Origin: Aquimarina sp. MAR_2010_214
GTDB taxonomy: Bacteria; Bacteroidota; Bacteroidia; Flavobacteriales; Flavobacteriaceae
Direction of reading: 5' to 3'
Length of the DNA: 64,000 bases
Assembly (NCBI RefSeq): GCF_002846555.1
Contig: NZ_PJMS01000001.1
Coordinates: 1,736,001 to 1,800,000, forward strand
Shown: piece after piece, positions 26,601 to 36,300 of the stretch
How the letters are laid out: each line of letters opens with the position of its first letter
How positions within the stretch are numbered: the stretch's first letter is position 1
Notes under the pieces: model-generated
Database searches by the model: none
What the model saw: the letters and a program-made list of their open reading frames with translations, nothing else
Told to the model about the DNA's origin: nothing
Translations under genes and position numbers: made by a program

Positions 26601-29338
26601 ATGAATTATTCCATTTTTATATCTCTCATTTGTTTAACAGGCCGAACAATCTTGAACCATTAAAAATTAATTATAAAGAATATGCCAAATGGGAACAAAA
26701 CCAATTAGATTCAGGTAAAGCTGTGAAAGCACAATCTTATTGGAAAGATCAATTTCGAGATGAGATTCCTATACTTGAACTTCCTTCAAGTCAGAGGAGA
26801 CCAAAGAATAAAACATATAATGGAAAATCAGTCTATCAAACGATTGATGAAAACAATCTCGATCAATTAAAAGCTCTTTGTAAATCCAATAATTGCACGC
26901 TATTCATGGGGGTAACAGCGGTGCTTAAATTCTTATTGTATAAATATAGTAATCAAACCGATATTATCATCGGAACTCCAATAGCAGGAAGGGAACATTC
27001 TCAATTGCAAAACCAAATAGGTGTATTCATTAATACTTTGGCTTTAAGAACTAAATTCAGCGGTAATGAATCTTTTGAAACATTCCTCAATATGGTAAAA
27101 GAAATCACCTTGAACGCTTTTGAGCATCAATTATACCCTTTTGATAAGTTAGTTAGCGAATTGTCTCTACAAAGAGATTTAAGTCGTAATCCTTTATTTG
27201 ATGTAATGGTGACATTACAAAATACAGATAATAGTACTTTTGAAAAAGATAAAATACCAGGATTACAGATAAAAGATTACAAGGTAACTGATGAAGTAAC
27301 TAATAAGTTTGATTTAGAATTTATTTTGGAAGAAAAAGACAATAAATTAGAAGTTACTACAATATATAATTCTCATATTTTCGAATCAGAATTTATTACA
27401 AGTTTACAGAAGCATATAGATATTGCTATAGAAAGCTGTACTAATATGCCCAAAGAACCGCTTTGTAAACTTCCTTTCCTTACTAAGGACGAAAAATTTA
27501 AATTGTTAAACGAATTTAATGATACTAAGCGACACTACGATGAGAATTCTTTTTTAGAGCTTTTTAAAGAGCAAGTTGCTATTCAAGCAGATGCCATAGC
27601 GGTTGCTGATGAGAAACAAAAATATTCCTACGCTGAATTAGATTTGGTATCTGGGCAAATTGCAGAATTCTTAACTGTAAATTTTGAAAAAGAAATTGAT
27701 TTAATTGCAGTAATGCTGGATCGTTCTGCAATAACTATTGCAGTTTTATTAGGTATATTGAAGGCAGAAAAAGCTTATTTACCTTTAGATCCAACTTTTC
27801 CATTAGAACGACTCAGGTATATTATAGGACATAGCAAAGCCAAAGTTTTAGTTAGCAGTGAAGAATTACAGTCTGAAATAACTATAAATACTATCACTAC
27901 ATTAACAGTGAACCAAATTTTGAATGAAAGTCGTTATTTTAAAGGTAAAATACCTTTTACTTCTTCTACAAATGATACTGCATATGTCATTTATACTTCC
28001 GGTTCAACAGGTAACCCTAAAGGCGTAGAAATATCCCATAGTTCGCTGGTGAATTTTTTATTGAGTATTAAAAAAGAACCAGGTCTTCATAGAAAAGATA
28101 TTTTATTGGCAGTTACAACATTTTCTTTTGATATTTCTATACTTGAGTTTTTTGCACCACTAATTTCCGGGGCTATGGTCTTTATAGTGAGCAATGAGAC
28201 ATTACTTGAACCTAAAAATGTTATTAGGCTTTTAGAAGATGTAAAACCCTCGATAATTCAGGCTACACCAAGTTTTTTTCAACAATTATTCGATATAGGC
28301 TGGAGAGGGGAGAGTCGTTTAAAGGTACTATGTGGAGGTGATGTATTAAGCGAATCTTTAGCAGATAAATTAGTGTTGTCATGTTTAGAATTATGGAATA
28401 TGTATGGTCCTACGGAAACGACTATTTGGTCTACCATACATAAAATAAATAAACCAAGTGAGGCAACTATAATTGGAAAACCTATTGCTAACACCTGCTT
28501 GTATGTTTTAGATCAGTATTTGCAATTACAATCTCAAGGAGTGGTTGGTGACTTGTATATAGGAGGTGCGGGGTTAGCAAAAAGTTACTACCGGCAAGAA
28601 GAATTGACAAAGCAAAGATTTATTAAAAACCCATTTAGGGAAGGATTGATATATAACACAGGAGATGTTGTAAAATGGAATGCCAATGGAGAACTGATTT
28701 TTTTAGGTAGAAATGATAATCAAGTAAAAATTAGGGGTTATCGTATCGAATTGGGAGATATAGAAACTAAAATGAACACAATCCCCGGTATTTCGAAAGC
28801 AATTGTAATAGCTGAAAAAGACCCTTCAGGTATTAATTTTTTGGTTGCTATTTATACAGTTGAATTAAGTGTTGAAAGTAATTTTATTCGATCGCAGCTC
28901 AAACGAATGCTACCATATTATATGATCCCATCTCAGTATGTAGAAATAGACTCTTTTCCTCTGACGCCTAATAAAAAAATAGATCGTAAATCTTTGTCAA
29001 TTAATCTAAAAAATTCTGATCAAACTTTGCGATCAAATTATATTCCTGCAAAGTCAGTTAATGAAAAAAAGTTAGAAGTAATTTGGAAAAATATACTTGG
29101 CATAGAAAAGGTTGGGGTGAACGCTAATTTTTTTGATTTAGGAGGTCATAGTCTAAGTATTACCAAATTAGTTGCAGAAATTCAAAAAGAATTTTTGGTA
29201 AAATTAACGTTGAATAAGATCTTTGAATATGCCACGATAAAAGAACAATCTTTACTAATAGAAAATACGCAATTAGTTAATCAAAACAAAATATCCGAGG
29301 ATACTGAAGAATCAGAATTTGAAAGTTTCTCGATCTAG
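20603..29338 (+). CDS. Trimodular nonribosomal peptide synthetase (initiation subunit), A-T-C-A-T-C-A-T
   Basis: 2911 residues, GTG start. Residues 1 to about 215 resemble only the C-terminal lobe of a condensation domain, without HHxxxDG, so this is a loading subunit. Module 1: A (about 223-740; D417 in FDLSVYE), T Ser756. Module 2: C with NHIIGDG (N940, H941, D945), A (1262-1780), T Ser1796. Module 3: C with HHIIADG (H1986, H1987), A (2312-2830), T Ser2850. Specificity positions read by eye are DLYNNALTYK (Ala-like), DPENIGNVDK (unassigned; acidic residues suggest a cationic substrate such as Orn) and DILQLGMIWK (Gly). A1 and A2 share near-identical DNA flanks around different pocket cores. 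The tail is acidic (EDTEESEFESFSI). No E or TE domain. More AT-rich than the later NRPS genes. Confidence 0.95.
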   Translation: MNTNLKNKIISNYWIDKVKEHLTVDNNHLTLSETERLFISRDDLTYFNKLTANHTLVEFTVLASIYGILLQRYFENVHFIGSSEVEPKQSLLYKVLSMSGFTLKQYMSEYKNEVKEVFKYSEYDVNSLQNKNLCNYTLFGFSFIGNFDSKKSSFPFCLSVDKNIDSFVFSVSYDSTFVIDNIPYSFLDSFKVLLVDLKKYINQYVDKLPLVSKDERKKILYSFNETKVDYPKDKTVVDLFEEQVNKTPDNIAVVFEDKKLTYKDLNEQSNQLANYLKDTYKVVPNDLIGIKLDRSEQLLITIFGVLKTGAAYVPIDINYPQDRIDYIEKDSNCKVVIDQQELNHYNKVKDQHVNKKLPRLTKPNYLAYIIYTSGTTGKPKGVMVEHGNVTAMLNWAKREFEAENFNILYAVTSHCFDLSVYEMFYPLIIGKKIKILDNVLSIGEEIQKDKKVLINTVPSGIRNFLSTKNILNNVSVINLAGEPFPVDVAKKLLTTNAEVRNLYGPSEDTTYSTVYKLSFDNEYASSIPIGRPISNSSCYILDSYLEPLPTNVIGKLYVSGAGVARGYLNRPDLTKEKFIANPFVAGERMYDTGDLARWLPDGNIEFLGRKDTQVKIRGYRIELEEIENTLLEFSEDIGQVVVGIADNTEGREKELVAYYTTGVTLDKSNLRSFLQEKLPSYMVPGYYIELDSVPLTPNGKIDKKSLPKVTKEALIQREYVAPRNEVEIQLVEIWQEVLGLNKIGVTDNFFELGGHSLLVGQIINKVYKELNKSITYKAFFENPVIEEVCKKISNRNYTAIPVTKSKDYYPLTTSQHRIWVLSQLEGGSKAYNMPGAVRLKGHLDISKFEEAFRILINRHEILRTNFIADELGTVHQYIIPKETNRFKISHLDISAYSEQSINELLLKEQATVFDLASGFLLKVTLLKREEKEYIFSLVMNHIIGDGWSIELLISEVISIYNALIQNKEYSLPELKIQYKDYAVWLQSELNKDTYKKSETYWLSKFEGELPVLELPNFKNRPKVQTYNGRTLTHHFSSRFLEKLKVFSKSNDATLFMTLMSGVNALLYRYTDQNDIIIGTPIAGREHPDLENQIGLYLNTLAIRTKIDGSNSFVELVEHQKQTLLSAYQHQNYPFDELVNQLNLERDTSRSALFDVLVVLQNQSQVSSITTDSNISGIQIEDYYVSRNTSQFDISFTFAETKRDKSLKLSIEYNTDIYDNYLVERIFTHFENLVSKAIKHSKASVSSINYLSKKEEKQLIELFNETKVDYPKDKTVVDLFEEQVNKTPDNIAVVFEDKKLTYKDLNEQSNQLANYLKDTYKVVPNDLIGIKLDRSEQLLITIFGVLKTGAAYVPIDINYPQDRIDYIEKDSNCKVVIDQQELNHYNKVKDQHVNKKLPRLTKPNYLAYIIYTSGTTGKPKGVMVEHGNVINLVYWFIQKFKITETTVSLQLTDVSFDPSVEDIFTTLSSGGMYHVISKDILLDIEKLRTYISLNKINILNYVPEYLGNLLLSNPKLESLKTVISGGEAISEQLKFNLLKAGYSIYNNYGPTETTVDALSSKLSSSLRVTLGSPIANTKSYILSNTLSLQPTNVIGKLYVSGAGVARGYLNRPDLTKEKFIANPFVAGERMYDTGDLARWLPDGNIEFLGRKDTQVKIRGYRIELEEIENTLLGFSEDIGQVVVGIADNTEGREKELVAYYTTGVTLDKSNLRSFLQEKLPSYMVPGYYIELDSVPLTPNGKIDKKSLPKVTKEALIQREYVAPRNEVEIQLVEIWQEVLGLNKIGVTDNFFELGGHSLKVTLLRNLLNRKFNTTVSFNDLYLKNTIRNQAFLIKETDKSIYQDISKVAVQDSYILSSSQQRIWMLSQFEGGNSAYNMPGLYLLEGNVDKEAIEKAFHSLLERHEILRTRFQEDTVTGKIRQHVYSLKESNFKFIYEESRFLNISDNDLEQIVKKEYNYNFNLSKDCLLRAKLIRVSKNQTLLLMVIHHIIADGWSVEIIKNELFHFYISHLFNRPNNLEPLKINYKEYAKWEQNQLDSGKAVKAQSYWKDQFRDEIPILELPSSQRRPKNKTYNGKSVYQTIDENNLDQLKALCKSNNCTLFMGVTAVLKFLLYKYSNQTDIIIGTPIAGREHSQLQNQIGVFINTLALRTKFSGNESFETFLNMVKEITLNAFEHQLYPFDKLVSELSLQRDLSRNPLFDVMVTLQNTDNSTFEKDKIPGLQIKDYKVTDEVTNKFDLEFILEEKDNKLEVTTIYNSHIFESEFITSLQKHIDIAIESCTNMPKEPLCKLPFLTKDEKFKLLNEFNDTKRHYDENSFLELFKEQVAIQADAIAVADEKQKYSYAELDLVSGQIAEFLTVNFEKEIDLIAVMLDRSAITIAVLLGILKAEKAYLPLDPTFPLERLRYIIGHSKAKVLVSSEELQSEITINTITTLTVNQILNESRYFKGKIPFTSSTNDTAYVIYTSGSTGNPKGVEISHSSLVNFLLSIKKEPGLHRKDILLAVTTFSFDISILEFFAPLISGAMVFIVSNETLLEPKNVIRLLEDVKPSIIQATPSFFQQLFDIGWRGESRLKVLCGGDVLSESLADKLVLSCLELWNMYGPTETTIWSTIHKINKPSEATIIGKPIANTCLYVLDQYLQLQSQGVVGDLYIGGAGLAKSYYRQEELTKQRFIKNPFREGLIYNTGDVVKWNANGELIFLGRNDNQVKIRGYRIELGDIETKMNTIPGISKAIVIAEKDPSGINFLVAIYTVELSVESNFIRSQLKRMLPYYMIPSQYVEIDSFPLTPNKKIDRKSLSINLKNSDQTLRSNYIPAKSVNEKKLEVIWKNILGIEKVGVNANFFDLGGHSLSITKLVAEIQKEFLVKLTLNKIFEYATIKEQSLLIENTQLVNQNKISEDTEESEFESFSI
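21269..21768 (+). repeat. 500-base exact repeat, copy 1 (N-terminal part of A1)
   Basis: Appears identical by eye to 24386..24885 (offset 3117). It encodes the first half of adenylation domain 1, from FNETKVDYP through the A3 motif YTSGTTGKPKG to MVEHGNV. The sequences diverge abruptly after base 21768. Confidence 0.9.
22246..22870 (+). repeat. 625-base near-exact repeat, copy 1 (A8-A10 and carrier domain of module 1)
   Basis: Matches 25366..25990 (offset 3120) with about seven or eight single-base differences seen by eye. It covers the C-terminal part of A1 (GRKDTQVKIRGYRIELEEIE, PLTPNGKIDKKSL) and the carrier domain up to its serine (GGHS). Confidence 0.9.
24386..24885 (+). repeat. 500-base exact repeat, copy 2 (N-terminal part of A2)
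   Basis: Second copy of the block at 21269..21768, in adenylation domain 2 of the same protein. Divergence begins after base 24885, just before the A4 substrate-pocket region. Confidence 0.9.
25366..25990 (+). repeat. 625-base near-exact repeat, copy 2 (A8-A10 and carrier domain of module 2)
   Basis: Second copy of 22246..22870, in module 2. Together with the 500-base repeat it leaves only about 480 bases (24886..25365 versus 21769..22245) that differ between A1 and A2: the substrate-binding core. Confidence 0.9.
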
Positions 29339-29381
29339 ACCAACTATAATATAAAAATAAACAAAACTCACAAAAATAAAA

Positions 29382-31778
29382 ATGACCAATAAATTAACAT
29401 TTCTATTTTCAACAGTATTAGTTTCTATATTAAATGCACAGATTGATATAACAGGAACAATATTGGAAAGTAAATCTCAAAATCCAATAGAATTTGCAGA
29501 AGTTTTATTAATAACGGATAATATCTCAAATATAATCGGAGGAATTACCAATGAAAAAGGAGAATTCAAGCTGGTTGCTAACTCTGGAACTTACAAAATG
29601 CAAATCATATATGTTGGGCAAGTATTATATACTAAACAATTGACCTTAACTAATGATCCTTTGAATCTGGGTATTATAACTGTCGACAATGAACAACAGC
29701 TTGACGAGGTAATTGTTGAAGCAAAAAAGAGAATAATAGAAAGGAAAATTGATCGCCTGGTTTTTAACGTTGAGAACTCTACCAAATCAGCAGAGGGGGA
29801 TGCGCTCGAAGTGCTTAAGGTTACACCCGGAGTCCGAGTACAGAATGATCGGATAACAATGATTGGGAAAAACAGTGTTTCAGTCTTGATCAATGATAAG
29901 ATAGTCAGGCTATCTCAGGAAGAGCTGGGCAATTTCCTTAAGTCTATCGCTTCAGAAGATATCAAGAGCATTGAAGTTATTACCACCCCTCCAGCTAAAT
30001 ATGAAGCCGAAGGCAATAGTGGATTGATCAATATACAACTGAAACAGGCTAAACAAGATTCCTGGAGTGCTATGACAAGGGCTTACTACCGACAAAGGAC
30101 CAAAGGTACCTCTTCTATATTAGGTAATTTCAATTTTCATAAAAATAAGTTCGGTTTATCGGCCTCCTTAAACTACACTGAGGGGGTGTGGCATCGAGAT
30201 CAAGATGTCCTAGCTAATTTTCCAGATGCCTTTTGGGATACTAGAGCTCCTTTTGATGCTGATCTTAGGAGAATAAACGGTAGGTTAGATATGAGTTATA
30301 AGTTGACAGAAAAATGGAATATGGGAGGACAGTATATCTATAATTCTATGGAATATTTTCAAGACAATAACCCTTTTACTTCCATTTTTGAAGACAGCTC
30401 TCAGGAAATTACAAGATCACTTCAGTCTAATACAAAGTTAGATAACCAACCAGTTTTCAATTCTATCAACTACTATAATGAGTTTAGTATTGATACTTTG
30501 GGTAGAAAAGTTACCTTAAACTTAGACTATTTTGATTACAGAAACAATGATGTTAAGAGTTATAATGGTACTTCTGTTCGGGAATCAACACTCGCAACAC
30601 AATTCTATAGAGGTATCAATATCAATGAACAAAATATTAAAAATGGTTCGGTAAAGCTAGATGTAGAGCTACCGCTAAAATTATTTAATCTCAGTTTTGG
30701 AGGTAAGCTGACTAAATCAGTTTCGAATAATGATATCCAGTTGTTTAACAGTGGTTTAGTTAATGCTGCTGTCACTGAGCTTCCTATAGTGAGCAGTGAT
30801 TTTGAGTATTCAGAAGATATTCAGGCTTTATATTTCTCTACTAATAAAAAGATAAATGAACATTGGGAGATACAATTAGGGTTGAGATTAGAGACCACCC
30901 AAACTGAGACTTCCTCATCAAACTTGGCTTTGACCACCAAGAATGACTATAATAAGCTCTTTCCAACGTTTTATATAGCGTATTCCTCTAATAATAATTC
31001 CACGTTGACTTTTAATTATAGCAAAAGAATAGAAAGGCCACGTTTTCTTGACCTAAACCCTAATGTGTTTTTTCTCAGTCCATTTGTTTCAGTAGAAGGC
31101 AATCCTTTCCTGCAACCTGCCTTTGTTGATAATATCGAACTAGCTTATAGTAACAAAAATTTCGAAACAAAGATTTATTTTAGTAATGAAGATGCCCTTT
31201 TCGGACAAGTGCCCTTACCTAATGCTGAAACCAATGAGACCAGATTTACTAATGAGAACTACATTAATACTCAAAGGTTTGGACTTACTAATAATTATAC
31301 TTTCAATCAAATTTCTTGGTGGTCCAGTAATAATAGCTTTGACTTGAATTATTCTATTTCCGATTTTGATCTAGCTGAAATTCCTCAAATACAAAAAGGC
31401 TTTAATGCAAGAATTTCAACTAATAATGATTTAGTTTTGAATAAGAGTAAGACGCTTTTATTCAACATTTATTATTGGTATAGCTTACCTGGAGTTGATG
31501 GTATATATGATGTAAAGTCAATGAATTCTTTGTCTATGTCTCTACACTATTTTCTAATGAATAAGAATCTTAAGATATCCTTGAAGGGCAATGATATTTT
31601 CAAAGGGCAGATTGAAAGAATCTCCACAATAACCAACAATATTTTTCAGAGAGAGCGATATTACAACGATAGCCGGTCGGTACAACTCACCGTTTTGTAC
31701 AAATTTGGAAATAACAATATCAAAGTCAAAAGAAACAAAAGTGGTAATCAAGCAGAAAAGAGAAGGGCTGATAATTAG
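29382..31778 (+). CDS. Outer-membrane beta-barrel protein with carboxypeptidase-regulatory-like domain (TonB-receptor-like)
   Basis: 798 residues. The signal peptide is 1 to about 19 (ending LNAQ). Residues about 22-100 are a CarboxypepD-regulatory-like beta-sandwich (ITGTILESKSQNPIEFAEVL, GGITNEKGEFKLVANSG). Then comes a plug-like part (LDEVIVEAKKR, EVLKVTPGVRVQNDRI, ..IKSIEVITTPPAKYEAEGNS, GLINIQLK) and a C-terminal barrel of about 22 strands. It fits the OMP_b-brl_3 group of TonB-dependent-receptor-like proteins. It lies 43 bases after the first NRPS, so it is co-transcribed. It could export or take up the product or a metal complex of it, but no substrate can be read. Confidence 0.88.
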   Translation: MTNKLTFLFSTVLVSILNAQIDITGTILESKSQNPIEFAEVLLITDNISNIIGGITNEKGEFKLVANSGTYKMQIIYVGQVLYTKQLTLTNDPLNLGIITVDNEQQLDEVIVEAKKRIIERKIDRLVFNVENSTKSAEGDALEVLKVTPGVRVQNDRITMIGKNSVSVLINDKIVRLSQEELGNFLKSIASEDIKSIEVITTPPAKYEAEGNSGLINIQLKQAKQDSWSAMTRAYYRQRTKGTSSILGNFNFHKNKFGLSASLNYTEGVWHRDQDVLANFPDAFWDTRAPFDADLRRINGRLDMSYKLTEKWNMGGQYIYNSMEYFQDNNPFTSIFEDSSQEITRSLQSNTKLDNQPVFNSINYYNEFSIDTLGRKVTLNLDYFDYRNNDVKSYNGTSVRESTLATQFYRGININEQNIKNGSVKLDVELPLKLFNLSFGGKLTKSVSNNDIQLFNSGLVNAAVTELPIVSSDFEYSEDIQALYFSTNKKINEHWEIQLGLRLETTQTETSSSNLALTTKNDYNKLFPTFYIAYSSNNNSTLTFNYSKRIERPRFLDLNPNVFFLSPFVSVEGNPFLQPAFVDNIELAYSNKNFETKIYFSNEDALFGQVPLPNAETNETRFTNENYINTQRFGLTNNYTFNQISWWSSNNSFDLNYSISDFDLAEIPQIQKGFNARISTNNDLVLNKSKTLLFNIYYWYSLPGVDGIYDVKSMNSLSMSLHYFLMNKNLKISLKGNDIFKGQIERISTITNNIFQRERYYNDSRSVQLTVLYKFGNNNIKVKRNKSGNQAEKRRADN

Positions 31779-31903
31779 ATAGTAGAAAGCAGCTTACGAC
31801 TAAAAGATAAAACAGTGTAACATTGGCAGAGGTTAGCATTTGGAAAATAGTTCAAAAAATACTTTAAGCTTTAAATAAATTAATGTTTCATTCAACTTCA
31901 TAA

Positions 31904-32734
31904 ATGAAAAACAAAATGATAATAACCAGAATTTTAATGATTGTTGCCCTTTGTACAAGTCTTTGTACTTATGGTCAAGATGGAAAAGCTAATACTGAAA
32001 ATATGTCAACAAATGTAAGTCCTGTTTTGCTAGACAAAAAGATGATGTCTGGCATTGGTTTGAAACAAGTCAAAGCTCCTTGGGATCCTGATAGGGAGTT
32101 GTACCAAAAAAGAATTTATAATGGAATTGACTTGGGTATATATGTAGTGTGTAGTGAGACTGCGAAAGCTACTTGGGAAAATTATAAAGCAGAGGAGTTT
32201 ATTTATGTCATAAATGGTCAGGCCAAACTTACACCCAAAGGAGAAAAAACAAAGACCTTTAATGCTGGAGACTTCTTTTTTGCACCTAGAGGGTACACTG
32301 GTGATTGGGAAACAGTAGGAGGCAATAAGTACTACTACGAGTTAGCAGTTGTGGCTAAAAAGAAAGGTGAAACTTCCAAGTCAGAAATACCGAATCCTTT
32401 TTTAGTAGATAAAGAAAGATTCTCGGGAATTAATATTACAAGGATAGATACGCCATCGGGAGAGCAAGAATCGTATAGAGATATGCTATACGAAGGCGAA
32501 GATCTAACAATGGTTATAGAAGCAGAGAAGCCACAAAAAAAGGAAATCAAACATTCTACACAAGAACAGTTGATCTATGTCATTGGAGGGGCAGTTAACA
32601 TTACTCCTAAGGGTGAAGTATCCAGTACTTTCTTCACCGGTGACTTTTTTGTGTTACCACAAGGCTTTACAGGGAGTTGGGAATCTGAAGGATTTGACCT
32701 GTTTCGTACCTTAAATGTTACAAAATCTAAATAG
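31904..32734 (+). CDS. Secreted double-cupin protein
   Basis: 276 residues with a signal peptide (1 to about 24, ending CTYGQ) and two similar cupin domains. Domain 1 (about 80-150) contains EEFIYVINGQAKLTPKGEKT and FNAGDFFFAPRGYTGDWE. Domain 2 (about 205-270) contains QEQLIYVIGGAVNITPKGEV and FFTGDFFVLPQGFTGSWE. These are the EutQ/DUF861-like cupin_3 pattern. Classical His metal ligands are not apparent in either core motif, so catalytic activity is uncertain. It lies 125 bases after the outer-membrane gene on the same strand. A periplasmic tailoring or binding role for the product is possible but unproven. Confidence 0.8.
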   Translation: MKNKMIITRILMIVALCTSLCTYGQDGKANTENMSTNVSPVLLDKKMMSGIGLKQVKAPWDPDRELYQKRIYNGIDLGIYVVCSETAKATWENYKAEEFIYVINGQAKLTPKGEKTKTFNAGDFFFAPRGYTGDWETVGGNKYYYELAVVAKKKGETSKSEIPNPFLVDKERFSGINITRIDTPSGEQESYRDMLYEGEDLTMVIEAEKPQKKEIKHSTQEQLIYVIGGAVNITPKGEVSSTFFTGDFFVLPQGFTGSWESEGFDLFRTLNVTKSK

Positions 32735-33380
32735 AAAAGATACTAACCTGAGAACATTACCTTCGATATGAGCTTTCCGCTCATTCCTTATTGGATAATC
32801 AATATAAAAAACACGCAAGAGTGTCTTATTATGTTTGTTTGGGCAACACCAAGTGATCAGAAAAGGTATCTTGAAATCGATCAAAGTAAGCAGAGTATAC
32901 CTACTCTTTCCACTTAGAGAAAAGTAAATGATTGGTTTTTTTAATATGTTTCCTGTTGAACAGTGCTGTTTAGTATCCTAATAATTCAAAACCATTGAGT
33001 TAAGTAAAGAAAACCAATAGCAATTGCTTGTGTCTTGGTAAGTAATCATTAAATGACGCCTTGTTTAATGGTATCAAGTGCATGCTGACTCTAGGTTTCC
33101 GTTTAATTGCTAAATTGATTACATCAAATCTATCATACAGATTGATGTTACGAATACAATTACAATTACTTTGCGTGTTAGAAAACATAGCAGAAACATA
33201 GTTAATATAAAAAATCTTTTCGTTGTCAACTTCCAAGTATCCTTACCTCCTTAGGCAATGGCTCTTGGAGTGGCTTAGATAACCCTTAATATTCCAAAAA
33301 TACTGTTATAATTCACTTTAAAAGGTTAAGTAATCTGGATTTTGACATAATCCTTATGATATTCTCTTAACCTGAAAAAG
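32735..33380. other. 646-base intergenic region inside the biosynthetic gene set
   Basis: This gap separates the cupin gene from the second NRPS. I see no convincing promoter. An exact TAnnTTTG match (TATGTTTG, 32830..32837) has no -33 partner. On the minus strand 33000..33236 a frame ends in NLYDRFDVINLAIKRK, reminiscent of the last helix of LuxR-type HTH domains. Stop codons lie close upstream, so at most it is a dead fragment. The region may be the scar of a gene replacement, and it coincides with a shift in base composition. Confidence 0.45.
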
Positions 33381-36300
33381 TTGAGCAAAAAACTTGTTGA
33401 AAAAATGCGAGAACTACTAGAGAAACTTAAACAACTGGGTGTCAGTGTGTCAATGGTCGGTGACCAGTTGGATATCCAAGCCCCTAAAGGGACGATGACC
33501 CCGACTTTACTACAAGAAATTAAACAGTATAAGAAAGACTTGATAGATTTGTTAAGAGGACAAAATGATATCCGACAGCAGATTCCAGTTGCTGCAAAAC
33601 AAACTAACTACGTATTATCTTCTGCGCAGCAACGTTTGTGGGCACTAAGTCAGGTAACCGGTGGTAACCAAGCCTATAATATGCCTAGTGTATTTGAACT
33701 TTCAGGTTCACTAGATATTCCTATGCTAGAAAAGGCTTTTACAGCTTTGATCGAACGTCATGAAATCTTACGTACTGCTTTTATACTTGATCAGAAAGGA
33801 GAACCACGGCAAAACATTATAGATGTTAATCAATATAGATTCCAGCTTCAATATGAAGTACTAGAGGATAAGGAAGTGGACAATTTGCTTAGCGAGAGCC
33901 TCCAGAAGGAACTAGCACATGAGTTTGATCTTTCTTTAGGTGTACTGATCCATGCCAAACTCTTAAAAACGAAAGATCAATCTCATATCTTATGCTTGGT
34001 GATGCATCACATCATTAGTGATGGTTGGTCTGCTCAGGTGATGGCTAAGGAACTATTTGCATTTTATGAAGGCTTTCTTTCTAGGCAAACTATCACCTTA
34101 CCTCCATTAACTATTCAATATAAGGATTATGCCACATGGCAACAAAAGGAGTTGAAGCAAGAAGCAATGCAAGAACATCAAAATTATTGGTCAACTCAGT
34201 TTCAAGGAGAAGTCCCGGTACTTAACTTATCCGGATACCAATCTCGTCCAATACTTAAAACCTATCAGGGCAATACAATCCGACATAGTTTGGATCAAGG
34301 ATTGTTAGATAATTTCAGATTTCTATGCCAGTCTAGTCAAGCCACTTTATATATGGGATTGCTCACTGTAACAAAAATACTGCTTCAACGATATACAGGG
34401 CAGCAAGATATTGTAATCGGTTCACCAGTTGCAGGAAGAGATTATTCAGAACTCCATGATCAGGTTGGTTTCTATATAAATACATTGGCTATAAGAACGC
34501 AGCTAGATCAAGATGACAATTTTTCGACTTCATTAGAAAAAGTGAAACAGCAAGTCCTTGATACACAGTCTCATCAAGAATATCCCTTCGATACATTATT
34601 AGAAGAGTTAGATATGAACTTTGATGTGAGTCGTAACCCTCTCTTCGATGTGATGATGACATTACAGAGCTTTGATCATTCGACAGGATCAACAAAACTG
34701 CAAGATTTGGAAGTAAGACCTTATCATGCACCTGAATTGAGGACTAGTAAGTTGGACCTGGAGTTTGTATTTTTACCTCAAGCTGATGGACTTGAACTTC
34801 AACTTACCTACAATTCTGATATTTATGATGAAGTCTTCATTTGCCGCATGGCAGAGCATTACTTCCTTCTATTGGAAGAACTGATTGCTCAACCTAAAGC
34901 ACCCTTTCACATGCTGAACTACTTGAGCAAAAGTGAATATGAGCAATGGGCAAAACCTTGGAACATATCACAAACTCCTTTTCCTAAGAATAAAACTTTC
35001 ATTAAGTTATTTGAGGACCAAGTGCAACGAAACCCAGATTTGATAGCAGTGGTGGTAGAGAATCGAGAAATCAGTTACGATGAACTGAATGGATTAGCAA
35101 ATCAGTTGGCAACTTATCTCTCATGGGAGAAATCAGTAGAGATGCAAGATTTTGTAGGAGTGCGGCTGGAAAGAAGTGAGTGGTTGGTGATCACTTTTCT
35201 ATCTCTGATGAAACTTGGTGCAGTATATGTGCCAATTGATACTAATTACCCAGCTTCAAGAACAGATTATATCAAAAAAGATAGTGGTTGTAATCTGATT
35301 ATCGAACAAAATATTATTAAAGACTTTCAGGCCCATGCCGATAATTTGACAGTTGATCGCTTCGAACCAAAAGTAACCCTACGAGATTTGGCCTATGTAA
35401 TTTATACATCAGGGTCAACAGGAGTCCCAAAGGGTGTCATGGTTGAACATGGCAATTTACTAAACCTTTGTTTTTGGCATAATGAGACCTATGAGGTCGA
35501 GTCTGATTCAAGAGGTACTCTTTTTTCAGGGATTGCCTTTGATGCCTCTATTTGGGAATTCTGTCCCTATTTGTTGCAAGGAGCAACATTGTATCCTATT
35601 ACAGAGGATGTAACACGAGTAGATGTGACCAAACTTGGAGCGTATTGTAGAGAATACGAAATAACGCACGCATATTTCCCAACGCAGATATGTCAGGAAA
35701 TTGTAGTACAAAAAGTCAAGATGCCCTCTATGAAAATTTTGACTGGGGGAGATGTTCTTAAAATTAATGACTTAGGAGGATTGGATATTTACAATAACTA
35801 TGGCCCTACCGAAAATACAGTGGTTGCTACTAGTTATCGTTTAAAAGAAGGACTATCTGCTTCTATACCTATTGGTCGGCCTATAGCCAATACACAAGTC
35901 TATGTGTTAGATCAATACCAGCAACCATTGCCCACAGGAGCTGTCGGTAACTTGTTCATTACAGGGGAAAGTGTAGCACGTGGTTATCTGAACCAACCTG
36001 AGTTGACTCAAGATAGATTTTTGGAAGACCCATTTGTGAAGGGCCGCAGGATGTATAACACTGGAGATTTAGTTAAAGTACTTCCTGATGGTAACATCGC
36101 TTTTGTGGGTAGAAATGATAACCAGGTAAAAATTCGGGGATATCGCATCGAATTGGGAGAAATAGAAAGCCAATTATTAAAATGCACTGGGATACTCCAA
36201 GCAGTGGGTGAAGTTCAAGAATACGAAGATAGCAAGAGCATAGTAGCTTATCTGGTTTCTGAAGGGCCTTTGAATAAAAACAAAACCCAAGAGCAACTTA

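Noticed and set aside
33000..33236. 78-codon minus-strand frame between cupin and NRPS as an intact gene
   Set aside because: It starts at TTG two codons after a stop, opposes the operon direction and has no complete domain; kept only as a possible remnant.
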